Source of the DNA: Candidatus Omnitrophota bacterium
GTDB taxonomy: Bacteria > Omnitrophota > Gorgyraeia > 1-14-0-20-64-10
DNA: 20,993 bases
Direction of reading: 5' to 3'
NCBI GenBank assembly: GCA_023248095.1
Contig: JAHFFF010000005.1
Location: 1 to 20,993 of the forward strand
The notes under the pieces are model-generated. The model was not told the DNA's origin. It made no database searches and saw only the letters and a program-made list of their open reading frames with translations. Positions 7,378 through 13,736 of the stretch are shown one piece after another. Each line of letters begins with the position of its first letter. Within the stretch, counting starts at the first letter, position 1. A program made the position numbers and the translations under genes.

Positions 7378-7665
7378 ATGAACCTGAAGCCACTGGGTGA
7401 CAAGGTGATTGTGGAGGTACTCGGTGCAAAGGATCGCACCAAAGGGGGGATCGTCGTTCCGGACAGCGCTAAGGAAAAGCCTCAAGAGGCAAAGGTCCTG
7501 GCGGTTGGATCCGGGAAGGTTCTCCCCAGCGGGAAGGTGATTCCTCCCGAGCTCAAAGTGGGCGATACCGTTCTCTTTGGGAAGTACTCGGGCAACGAGG
7601 TGAAGCTGGATGGGAAGGAGTTTCTGATCATCAACCAGGACGACGTCCTGGCCGTGATCAAGTAA
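7378..7665 (+). CDS. Co-chaperonin GroES, second diverged copy
   Basis: The 95-residue protein is a full-length GroES starting MNLKPLGDKVIVEVL, with GGIVVPDSAKEKPQE in the mobile-loop region and VGDTVLFGKYSG. Aligned without gaps to the first copy, it is identical at about 55 of 95 positions (counted by eye). It is therefore an old or separately acquired paralogue, not a recent duplication. The ATG starts one base after the groEL stop (TAAGATG) with no strong Shine-Dalgarno sequence, implying translational coupling to groEL. Both mobile loops keep the hydrophobic GGI(I/V)(L/V) that docks on GroEL, so it probably works as a lid; the flanking loop residues differ and may tune affinity. Confidence 0.95.
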   Translation: MNLKPLGDKVIVEVLGAKDRTKGGIVVPDSAKEKPQEAKVLAVGSGKVLPSGKVIPPELKVGDTVLFGKYSGNEVKLDGKEFLIINQDDVLAVIK

Positions 7666-7684
7666 AATTCCGGCCGTAAGCTAT

Positions 7685-7714
7685 TGGGGTCAGACCCCGC
7701 GGGGTCTGACCCCA
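7685..7714. repeat. Perfect 30-bp palindrome downstream of the second groES
   Basis: TGGGGTCAGACCCC (7685-7698), GC, then the exact complement GGGGTCTGACCCCA (7701-7714). The whole 30 bp equals its own reverse complement. Each arm is itself nearly self-complementary (GGGGTC-A-GACCCC), so cruciform or double-hairpin forms are possible. It resembles GGGGTC/GACCCC repeats I recall from other genomes, sometimes near IS200-like (RAYT) transposases, but no transposase is present here. No T-run follows, so it is not a standard intrinsic terminator. Confidence 0.85.
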
Positions 7715-7726
7715 GCAGGTTTTCAG

Positions 7727-7758
7727 CAGGCCTCCGGGGTTGACTCTCCGGAGGCCTG
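7727..7758. repeat. 11-bp-stem hairpin with a promoter-like -35 in its loop
   Basis: CAGGCCTCCGG (7727-7737) pairs perfectly with CCGGAGGCCTG (7748-7758) around a 10-base loop GGTTGACTCT. It could stop transcription coming from groE if factor-assisted, but no U-tract follows. The loop holds TTGACT, part of a possible guaB3 promoter. Confidence 0.7.
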
Positions 7759-7769
7759 TGTGCTATAGA
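7740..7769 (+). promoter_or_regulatory. Candidate extended -10 promoter for guaB3
   Basis: TTGACT (7740-7745) and TATAGA (7764-7769), 18 bp apart, with TG one base before the -10 (TGCTATAGA). A start near 7776 would leave only about four bases before the guaB3 ATG at 7780 and would exclude the SD-like GAGGAG (7768-7773). The promoter and that ribosome binding site therefore cannot both be used on the same transcript. Confidence 0.45.
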
Positions 7770-7779
7770 GGAGCTTCCC

Positions 7780-8940
7780 ATGGGTGAATTCATCGGTCGT
7801 GGAAGGAAGGCCCGCCGCTGTTACGGATTTGACGAGATCGCGCTGGTTCCCGGTGGAATCACCCTCAATCCCAACGAGGTGGAGCCCTCCTGGCCGTTGG
7901 ATGGTCAGCGGTACCGAGTTCCGATATTGGCCAGCGCGATGGACGGCGTTGTGGATGTCCGGTTCGCCATCGCATTCGGGAAGATGGGGGGGCTTGCGGT
8001 CCTGAATCTGGAGGGAGTGCAGACCCGCTACGAGCATCCGGAAGAGGTGCTGGCCAAGATCGTCAAGGCCGACGACCACAAGGTCACCGAAATCCTTCAG
8101 AAGGTCTACCAGGAGCCGATCAAGGAGAAGCTGATCTCCAAGCGGATCCAGGAGATCAAAAAGGCCAAGGTTCCGGCGGCGGTCTCCGCCATCCCGCAAA
8201 GGGCTTCCATCTTTGGTCCCATCGCGCAAGCGGCGGGGGCCGATCTCTTCGTTGTTCAGTCGACCGTCTCCACGGTCCGGCACATCTCATCGGAGTACAA
8301 ATGTCTCGATATCGCCCATTTTTGCAAGTCGATGAAGATCCCAGTGGCGGTGGGCAACTGCGTCACCTACCAGGTTGCGTTGGATCTCATGGAGTGCGGA
8401 CCCTCGGCCATCCTCGTGGGGATCGGCCCTGGCGCCGCCTGCACCACGCGAGGGGTGCTGGGGCTGGGCGTCCCGCAGGTGACGGCCACGGTGGACTGCG
8501 CTGCGGCGCGGGATTTCTATCACAAGAAGACCGGCCGCTACGTTCCGGTCATCACCGACGGCGGGATGCGGACCGGCGGGGATGTCTGCAAGGCCTTCGC
8601 CTGCGGGTCCGATGCGGTCATGATCGGCTCCCCCTTTGCGCGGGCGAAGGAAGCGCCGGGCCGAGGCTACCATTGGGGGATGGCGACACCGCATGCCAAC
8701 CTGCCGCGGGGCACGCGGATTCACGTGGGGGTCACCGGCACCCTGGAGGAGATCCTGTTCGGCCCGGCCAAGACCGACGACGGGACGCAGAACCTGATGG
8801 GGGCCTTGACCACCGCGATGGGATCGGTGGGGGCCAGGAACCTGAAGGAGTTTCAGTTGACGGAGCTGATCATCGCTCCTTCCATCCAGACGGAAGGGAA
8901 GCTGGCTCAACGGACACAGCGTGTGGGGATGGGTAAATAA
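7780..8940 (+). CDS. guaB3: GuaB3-family IMP dehydrogenase, lacking CBS domains
   Basis: A member of the IMP dehydrogenase/GMP reductase superfamily, 386 residues. The TIM-barrel active-site loop is GPGAACTTRGVLGLGVPQ with catalytic Cys221 and a downstream Thr223, equivalent to the CxT of IMPDH. ITDGGMRTGGD and the phosphate-binding region GSDAVMIGSPFA follow. Where classical GuaB has about 120 residues of tandem CBS domains, this protein has only a short charged helical stretch (about 86-130). This is the GuaB3 pattern known from actinobacteria and cyanobacteria, where it has been described as an IMPDH. IMP-to-XMP activity is the likely role, supported by guaA downstream; GMP reductase activity cannot be excluded from sequence alone. 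The ATG has GAGGAG six bases upstream. Confidence 0.9.
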   Translation: MGEFIGRGRKARRCYGFDEIALVPGGITLNPNEVEPSWPLDGQRYRVPILASAMDGVVDVRFAIAFGKMGGLAVLNLEGVQTRYEHPEEVLAKIVKADDHKVTEILQKVYQEPIKEKLISKRIQEIKKAKVPAAVSAIPQRASIFGPIAQAAGADLFVVQSTVSTVRHISSEYKCLDIAHFCKSMKIPVAVGNCVTYQVALDLMECGPSAILVGIGPGAACTTRGVLGLGVPQVTATVDCAAARDFYHKKTGRYVPVITDGGMRTGGDVCKAFACGSDAVMIGSPFARAKEAPGRGYHWGMATPHANLPRGTRIHVGVTGTLEEILFGPAKTDDGTQNLMGALTTAMGSVGARNLKEFQLTELIIAPSIQTEGKLAQRTQRVGMGK

Positions 8941-8957
8941 CCTGTGGGAGGCGGCCG

Positions 8958-9878
8958 ATGTTTCTAATCGTTAGCGTGTTGGTGGGGCTTGTTCTGGGGA
9001 TCGCGTTGAGCATCCAAGGCAACCGCTTCTTTCCCGTTCGGCTCTTCGCTTCTCTCCTGGCCGGGCTGGTCGCGGGATCTGTGCTTTCCTGTCTGCGGGT
9101 CATCCCGGCTGGGCACGTGGGGATCGTGGACCTCTTTGGCCAGGTGGCGGATCAGCCGCTCGCTTCCGGATTGCGGTTGGTGAATCCATTGGCCAACATC
9201 GTTCCCATTTCCATCAGGACTCAGGAAGACAAGGAAACGATGGAGGTTCCTTCGAAGGAGGGGCTCACCGTTCAGCTGGAGATCTCCGTTCTGTATCGGC
9301 TGGACCCGCAGCAGGCGGTCGAGGTTTACAAGACCGTCGGATCGAATTACGAGGAGGTGATCTTGATCCCGCAATTTCGGTCGGTGGCCCGCGGGGTGAC
9401 CGCTGAGGAGGAGGCCAAGGCATTGTACACCTCTCAGCGGGAGGTCCTGGCTAAGCGATTCGAGGATCATTTAAAGGAGCAGGTGAGTCCGCGCGGAATC
9501 CTGGTGGAGAAGATTCTCCTGCGGCGGGTCGCGTTGCCCGCCACGGTGCGGGACGCCGTCGAGCAGAAGCTGAAGGCGGAGCAGGATGCGGAGCGGATGA
9601 AGTTCATCCTCCAGCGTGAGAATCAGGAGGCGGAGCGCAAGCGGATCGAGGCCCAGGGGATCCGGGATGCGCAGGGGATCATCAACGAGAGCCTCACCGC
9701 GCAGTACCTCCATTACCTTTGGATCAACACCCTCAATCAAAATCCCAACGTGATCTACGTGGCGACCGAGGCGAACATGCCGCTCTTCCGGGTGATCCAC
9801 GACACGGTGGGCAGCCCGCCCAGATCTCTGACCGCGGTCCCCGATCGAAGGTCGGGCGGACAGCGGGCAGGGGATTGA
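8958..9878 (+). CDS. Prohibitin-like SPFH-domain membrane protein
   Basis: A 306-residue prohibitin/HflC-type protein. Two hydrophobic segments (about 1-20 and 28-48) precede an SPFH domain starting VIPAGHVGIVDLFGQV, with GLRLVNPLANIVPISIRTQ and later ILVEKILLRRVALPATVRDAVEQKLKAEQ. A charged coiled coil follows (about 190-240), then a C-terminal region with NPNVIYVATEANMPLF, as in prohibitins. These proteins form membrane-bound ring or cage assemblies and often modulate FtsH. It is clearly different from the slipin at 2235 and has no NfeD partner nearby. The start follows GGGAGG (8946-8951) by six bases. The gene follows guaB3 by 17 bases, and rlmN overlaps its stop. Confidence 0.88.
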   Translation: MFLIVSVLVGLVLGIALSIQGNRFFPVRLFASLLAGLVAGSVLSCLRVIPAGHVGIVDLFGQVADQPLASGLRLVNPLANIVPISIRTQEDKETMEVPSKEGLTVQLEISVLYRLDPQQAVEVYKTVGSNYEEVILIPQFRSVARGVTAEEEAKALYTSQREVLAKRFEDHLKEQVSPRGILVEKILLRRVALPATVRDAVEQKLKAEQDAERMKFILQRENQEAERKRIEAQGIRDAQGIINESLTAQYLHYLWINTLNQNPNVIYVATEANMPLFRVIHDTVGSPPRSLTAVPDRRSGGQRAGD

Positions 9879-10963
9879 ATCTTCCAACGACCGTTTACGA
9901 CCTGACCCTGTCGGAACTGAAGACTTGGGTGGCAGAGCAGGGGCAGCCGCCCTACCGAGCAAATCAGATCTTCGAGTCGGTCTATCATCGCGGCCTGGAG
10001 GATCCGGTTTCCTGGAAACAGCTTCCCCTCGACTTCCGGCAGGCGTGTATCCGCCGTCTTTCCGGGCCGACGCTCGCTCCCGCCGAGAAACAGAACTCGG
10101 CGGACGGGACGTGGAAATGGCTTTCCAAGCTTCAGGACGGGCAATACCTCGAGACCGTTTTGATCCCCTCCGATTCGAGGAAAACGATTTGCGTCTCCAC
10201 CCAGGTCGGTTGCGCCTATGGGTGCGCCTTCTGCGCCAGCGGGATGAAGGGATTCCGGCGGAATCTCACCGCCGGTGAAATTGTCCAGCAGGTGGTGCTC
10301 ATCGATCGCCACCTAAAATCGGTGCCTGGTACGGAAATCGGCACCGGTCACCAGAATCGGGTCAGTAACATTGTCTTCATGGGGATGGGGGAGCCGCTGG
10401 CCAATTTCGACAGCCTTCTGAAGGCGATCCGTATCCTGAATGCACCTGAAGGATTGAACATCGGTGCCCGCAAGATCACCATCTCCACCGTAGGCCTCAT
10501 TCCCATGATCGAACGCTTGGGCAAGGAGGGCCTGCAGCTCGAACTCTCCGTCTCTCTGCATGCCCCAAACGATGAGCTCAGGGGGAGGCTTATGCCGGTC
10601 AACCGGAAGTATCCGGTCAAGCAGCTCATCGAGGCCTGCCGTGCCTATGTCCGCGCAACGAAGCGCCTGATCACCTTTGAGTACATCCTCATCGATCAGG
10701 TCAACGATGGCCCGGAGCAGGCGAAGGAGCTTGCCGTTCTGCTGCGGGGGCTTCTCTGCAAGGTGAATCTGATTCCGTGCCATCCCATACCCGAGGTGCT
10801 GTTTAAGCGTCCCCCGCTGGATCGGATGCTCGCGTTTGAGCGGATCCTGCGCGAGAAGAAGATCACCTGCACGCTGCGCCGTTCCCGCGGACTCGACATC
10901 GAGGGGGCCTGCGGCCAATTGCGGCTTCGTCAACTGCTGGAATCTGCGGACCGTCCCGTTTAA
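9875..10963 (+). CDS. rlmN: 23S rRNA/tRNA adenine-C2 methyltransferase (radical SAM)
   Basis: RlmN methylates C2 of A2503 in 23S rRNA and A37 in some tRNAs, using a radical SAM mechanism with a methyl-cysteine intermediate. The [4Fe-4S] motif is CAYGCAFC (C113, C117, C120, numbered from this start), with SAM-binding MGMGEPLANFD from residue 169. The C-terminal catalytic cysteine C346 lies in SRGLDIEGACGQL, the diagnostic second cysteine of RlmN/Cfr. I choose TTG 9875, which gives MNLPTTVYDLTLSEL and fits the family N-terminus. The frame is open further upstream, but that overlaps the SPFH gene. The TTG shares bases with the upstream TGA, implying coupling. Length 362 is typical, and the RRSRGLDIEGACG tail favours RlmN over Cfr. 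Confidence 0.94.
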   Translation: MNLPTTVYDLTLSELKTWVAEQGQPPYRANQIFESVYHRGLEDPVSWKQLPLDFRQACIRRLSGPTLAPAEKQNSADGTWKWLSKLQDGQYLETVLIPSDSRKTICVSTQVGCAYGCAFCASGMKGFRRNLTAGEIVQQVVLIDRHLKSVPGTEIGTGHQNRVSNIVFMGMGEPLANFDSLLKAIRILNAPEGLNIGARKITISTVGLIPMIERLGKEGLQLELSVSLHAPNDELRGRLMPVNRKYPVKQLIEACRAYVRATKRLITFEYILIDQVNDGPEQAKELAVLLRGLLCKVNLIPCHPIPEVLFKRPPLDRMLAFERILREKKITCTLRRSRGLDIEGACGQLRLRQLLESADRPV

Positions 10964-11146
10964 AATTGTTTCCGAACCCGCGCTAGGGAACCAGCGCCGC
11001 GCCGTTCGCGACGGCCCAGCGAGCCATCGAGAACTCGACTCATCCGGCCGCGCTCTCGCCAACCTTGAAGCTCTCCAGCGAACCGTGCTCGCACGGCCTC
11101 CTGAGCGTGCGTTGCCGGTCCCCCAGCGTGGGTTCTTGCCCAGCTT
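10964..11146. other. Hairpin-rich intergenic spacer between rlmN and guaA
   Basis: This 183-bp stretch has no credible gene. It holds two compact inverted repeats, GCCGT-TCGCG-ACGGC (11001-11015) and CCGTGC-TC-GCACGG (11083-11096), and four copies of CCAGCG in about 140 bp. It could be a decayed repeat element, the 3' end of the rlmN transcript or a structured RNA; nothing fixes which. No intrinsic terminator with a T-run is seen. Confidence 0.5.
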
Positions 11147-11175
11147 TTGACTCAGTCGTTCATGCGGAGTAGAAT
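11147..11175 (+). promoter_or_regulatory. Sigma-70-type promoter for guaA
   Basis: TTGACT (11147-11152) and TAGAAT (11170-11175), exactly 17 bp apart, each match consensus at five of six positions. The predicted transcription start near 11182 falls one base before ATG 11183, giving a leaderless or near-leaderless guaA message. Confidence 0.6.
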
Positions 11176-11182
11176 GAAATTC

Positions 11183-12730
11183 ATGGCTGCTCCCCATGAA
11201 ACGATCCTCATCCTGGATTTCGGTTCCCAGTATGCCCAGCTGATCGCCCGCCGGGTTCGGGAGCTGAATGTCTTCTGCAAGATTCTCCCCTTTAACGTGC
11301 CGGCGGATCAGGTCGTGAAAGAGAACCCCAAGGGAATCATCCTCTCCGGCGGGCCCGCTTCGGTTTGGGCCCCAAGGGCTCCCAAGCCGGCCGCGGGGAT
11401 TTTCAAGATCGACACGCCGGTGCTGGGGATCTGCTACGGCATGCAGCTCATGGGACAGATGCTGGGCGGCGGCGTCTCGAAGGCGGCGCACCGGGAATTC
11501 GGCAAGGCGCAGCTGCAGATCAATGAGCCCGATTCCCTTTTCGATGGGCTGCCGAGGGAGCTGACCTGCTGGATGAGCCACGGGGATTACGTCAACCGCT
11601 TGCCTCCCGGTTTCAGGGCGATTGCCAGCACCGGCAACACGCCGATCGCCGCCATGGGATCCCTCGCGGCCAAAAAGTTCGGAGTCCAGTTCCATCCGGA
11701 GGTCGTCCATACGCCCCGAGGGAAAGAGGTCCTGCGGAATTTCCTCTACAAGATCTGCGGATGCACGGGGGATTGGTCGGCCAGCTTTTTTATCCAGACG
11801 GCTGTCTCGGAGATCCGCCAAATGGTTGGGAAATCCCAAGTGGTCCTCGGGTTATCGGGAGGGGTGGACTCCTCCGTCACCGCCCTCCTTATTTACCGGG
11901 CGATCGGCAAGCAGCTCATCCCCATCTTTGTGGACACCGGGCTGCTGCGCAAGGGAGAGCGGGAAGAGGTGGTCCGCACCTTCAAGGGGCATTTTCAGAT
12001 GCCCCTCGTCGTGGTGGATGCCGGGTCCCGTTTCCTGAGGGCGCTCAAGGGGGTCGAAGATCCCGAGGAGAAACGCAAACAGATCGGGCGGCTCTTCATC
12101 ACCTGCTTCGAGGAAAAGGCCCGGAGGTACAAGGGGGCCAACTTCCTGGCCCAGGGGACCCTTTATCCGGATGTGATTGAGTCCCAATCTCCGTTCGGCG
12201 GTCCTTCGGCGACGATCAAGACCCACCACAACGTGGGGGGCCTGCCGAAGAAGATGAAATTCAAGCTGATCGAGCCTCTCAAGTTCCTGTTTAAGGATGA
12301 GGTGCGGGAAATCGGCCGGGAGATGGGGATGCCGGAAAAAATCCTGGGTCGGCATCCGTTCCCCGGTCCCGGGCTGGCGATCCGCATCCTGGGATCGGTC
12401 ACGAGGGAGCGGCTTGATCTTCTGCGCGAGGCCGATCATCGCTTCATCGAGGAGCTGCGTTCCTCCGGCCAGTACGACAAGGTTTGGCAGGCGTTCGCGG
12501 TGCTGCTGCCCGTGCAGAGCGTCGGCGTCATGGGGGATGAGCGGACCTACGAGAACGTGGTGGCCCTGCGGGCGGTGATCAGCACCGACGGCATGACCGC
12601 CGACTGGGCCAGGCTGCCGGAGGAGTTGTTGGAGAAGGTTTCCAACCGGATCGTGAACGAGGTGCGGGGGATCAATCGGGTGGTCTACGACGTCACCTCC
12701 AAGCCGCCCGGGACGATCGAATGGGAGTAG
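11183..12730 (+). CDS. guaA: GMP synthase (glutamine-hydrolysing)
   Basis: GuaA aminates XMP to GMP using glutamine and ATP. The N-terminal class I amidotransferase has nucleophile Cys84 in GICYGMQLMG and the His171/Glu173 pair in FHPEV. The ATP-pyrophosphatase domain has the P-loop LSGGVDSS (from Ser225). The C-terminal dimerisation domain includes HPFPGPGLAIRI and ends KPPGTIEWE, as in all GuaA. Three in-frame ATGs (11162, 11174, 11183) are possible; 11174 has GGAG four bases upstream. I use 11183 because it gives MAAPHETILILDFGSQ and follows directly on the predicted transcription start. Length is then 515, normal. It completes the IMP-to-GMP route with guaB3. Confidence 0.95.
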   Translation: MAAPHETILILDFGSQYAQLIARRVRELNVFCKILPFNVPADQVVKENPKGIILSGGPASVWAPRAPKPAAGIFKIDTPVLGICYGMQLMGQMLGGGVSKAAHREFGKAQLQINEPDSLFDGLPRELTCWMSHGDYVNRLPPGFRAIASTGNTPIAAMGSLAAKKFGVQFHPEVVHTPRGKEVLRNFLYKICGCTGDWSASFFIQTAVSEIRQMVGKSQVVLGLSGGVDSSVTALLIYRAIGKQLIPIFVDTGLLRKGEREEVVRTFKGHFQMPLVVVDAGSRFLRALKGVEDPEEKRKQIGRLFITCFEEKARRYKGANFLAQGTLYPDVIESQSPFGGPSATIKTHHNVGGLPKKMKFKLIEPLKFLFKDEVREIGREMGMPEKILGRHPFPGPGLAIRILGSVTRERLDLLREADHRFIEELRSSGQYDKVWQAFAVLLPVQSVGVMGDERTYENVVALRAVISTDGMTADWARLPEELLEKVSNRIVNEVRGINRVVYDVTSKPPGTIEWE

Positions 12731-12734
12731 GCCG

Positions 12735-13172
12735 ATGAAAGATCCCTGGGCGTACCGGCTGATGTGGATCCTTTCGGTCGGTTCGTTCACCCTCATGGTT
12801 TGGGGGCCCATGCTGGTAAGTGCGGGTCTGCACCCCCTGAAGCTTTCCGAACCGGCCGGTATCGCCTCCTCCCTGAACGACCTGGAGCGATGGGTGATCC
12901 GGCCTCAGGTTCGGCTGCTGCTGTACCTGGTTCCCCCGCTGGTCGAGAAATGGCCGGGGCCCATGTATGGAACCTTGACACTGGATCATCGTCTTTTACT
13001 CGTCGTGGTCTACGGTCTGCTCGGTTGGATCGCGGCGAAGTTTATTTTCTATCTGCAGGTTTGGTGGACGGCGCGGGTCTTTTGGCTGATCATCGCTTGG
13101 GGCATCTGCTTCAGCCTGATCGAGGTGCCGGCCGTCCTTCTTACGCAGTTCCGGATTCTGCCGAACTGGTAG
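12735..13172 (+). CDS. Unknown integral membrane protein
   Basis: This 145-residue protein is not recognised. It has about three or four hydrophobic segments: roughly 9-30, 58-68 (weak), 84-103 and 107-133. It starts MKDPWAYRLMWILSVGSF and has many tryptophans. No catalytic motif or cysteines beyond one near the C-terminal helix stand out. The gene begins four bases after the guaA stop, with GGGAG in the last guaA codons as its ribosome binding site, and opens a run of four small genes before dnaE. Coding status rests on the long hydrophobic pattern, good spacing and same-strand packing. Confidence 0.72.
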   Translation: MKDPWAYRLMWILSVGSFTLMVWGPMLVSAGLHPLKLSEPAGIASSLNDLERWVIRPQVRLLLYLVPPLVEKWPGPMYGTLTLDHRLLLVVVYGLLGWIAAKFIFYLQVWWTARVFWLIIAWGICFSLIEVPAVLLTQFRILPNW

Positions 13173-13196
13173 CCAACACAAGAGGAGGGAGCGGAT

Positions 13197-13445
13197 ATGT
13201 TCCTGCATGGAGTGAGTAGTTTGCTGATCACATCGGCTGTCGGTTATTGGGTTGTCACTCAGGCGCAGAAGGAAAAGGGGCAGGTGAAAAAGCTGGGTAT
13301 GCTGCTGGGGATCATCATCGTGCTCGTCAGCTTGGTGGGAGTGGGATGCAAGATTTATTCTTTGGCGACCGGCTGCCCGACGGGCAAGATGGTCTGTCCC
13401 GTCACGGGCAAGATGGGGCCTTCTTCAGGAGGAGTATCCCGATGA
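13197..13445 (+). CDS. Small membrane protein with a duplicated cysteine motif
   Basis: This 82-residue product is not recognised. Two transmembrane segments (about 4-21 and 33-50) flank a short basic loop (QKEKGQVKK). The tail carries Cys51, Cys60 and Cys67 in GCPTGKMVCPVTGKM, an imperfect tandem CP-(x)-TGKM. The paired Cys and Met residues could bind metal or form a disulfide, but that is speculation. AGGAGGGA (13183-13190) is a strong ribosome binding site. The stop overlaps the next start (ATGA at 13442-13445), so the two are translationally coupled and probably act together. Confidence 0.7.
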   Translation: MFLHGVSSLLITSAVGYWVVTQAQKEKGQVKKLGMLLGIIIVLVSLVGVGCKIYSLATGCPTGKMVCPVTGKMGPSSGGVSR

Positions 13446-13723
13446 GACAATGGCAACGCTGGTCGGCGGTTCCCATGACGTTTGCGGTACTCGCCCTGTT
13501 CTCGATCTCTGCCTGGGCGGAACGAGGGGGCAGGGGGGGTGGCCACGCAGGAGGCGGTAGGCCGGCTCAGGCAGATGGATCGTCCCACCCGGCCGGCTTC
13601 GATAAAGGTGAGAAGAAGGGATGGGAAGGGGAGTCTCATCCGCCTGGGTGGACTAAGGGGAAAAAGAAGGGGTGGAAGAAAAAGGAGACAAACCATCCGC
13701 CTGGCTGGGAAAAGAGGGATTAA
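13442..13723 (+). CDS. Small secreted basic protein with HPPGW-KGKKKGW repeats
   Basis: From ATG 13442 the product has 93 residues. A signal peptide (about 1-26, ending SAWA) precedes a glycine/arginine-rich linker. Three degenerate repeats follow: SHPAGFDKGEKKGW (48-61), SHPPGWTKGKKKGW (65-78) and the truncated NHPPGWEKRD (84-93). The mature protein is very basic and has no cysteines. The frame is open upstream to 13247, but GGAGGAG at 13428-13434, the ATGA overlap and the signal peptide identify this start. Similar proline-glycine-tryptophan/lysine repeat proteins occur as hypotheticals elsewhere (recalled, not searched). A periplasmic or surface location is inferred. Confidence 0.75.
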   Translation: MRQWQRWSAVPMTFAVLALFSISAWAERGGRGGGHAGGGRPAQADGSSHPAGFDKGEKKGWEGESHPPGWTKGKKKGWKKKETNHPPGWEKRD

Positions 13724-13736
13724 GGAGGAATAAAAA

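Noticed and set aside
5778..7442. Long open frame (554 codons) on the minus strand opposite groEL
   Set aside because: Its product has no recognisable family and low-complexity Leu/His/Gly/Arg-rich composition. It is a codon-bias shadow of the unmistakable GroEL.
7685..7758. Intrinsic (rho-independent) terminator after the second groES
   Set aside because: Both hairpins are strong, but neither is followed by a T-run on either strand, so I list them as repeats rather than terminators.
9719..9874. Upstream start for rlmN overlapping the SPFH gene by about 160 bp
   Set aside because: The extra 52 residues do not resemble RlmN and duplicate SPFH coding DNA. TTG 9875 fits family length.
10964..11060. 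Tiny minus-strand ORF of about 27 codons in the rlmN-guaA spacer
   Set aside because: It has arginine-rich composition over inverted-repeat DNA, no convincing ribosome binding site and no recognisable protein.
11147..11182. TTG 11147 as the guaA start
   Set aside because: It coincides with the promoter -35, has no ribosome binding site and adds 12 residues not typical of GuaA.
10313..11839. Minus-strand open frame spanning the rlmN 3' end, spacer and guaA 5' end
   Set aside because: It crosses two firmly identified genes, has no ribosome binding site or family resemblance, and contains no credible domain.
13247..13441. Upstream extension of the HPPGW-repeat protein
   Set aside because: It is out of frame with, and inside, the 82-residue gene. 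The signal peptide and ribosome binding site place the start at 13442.
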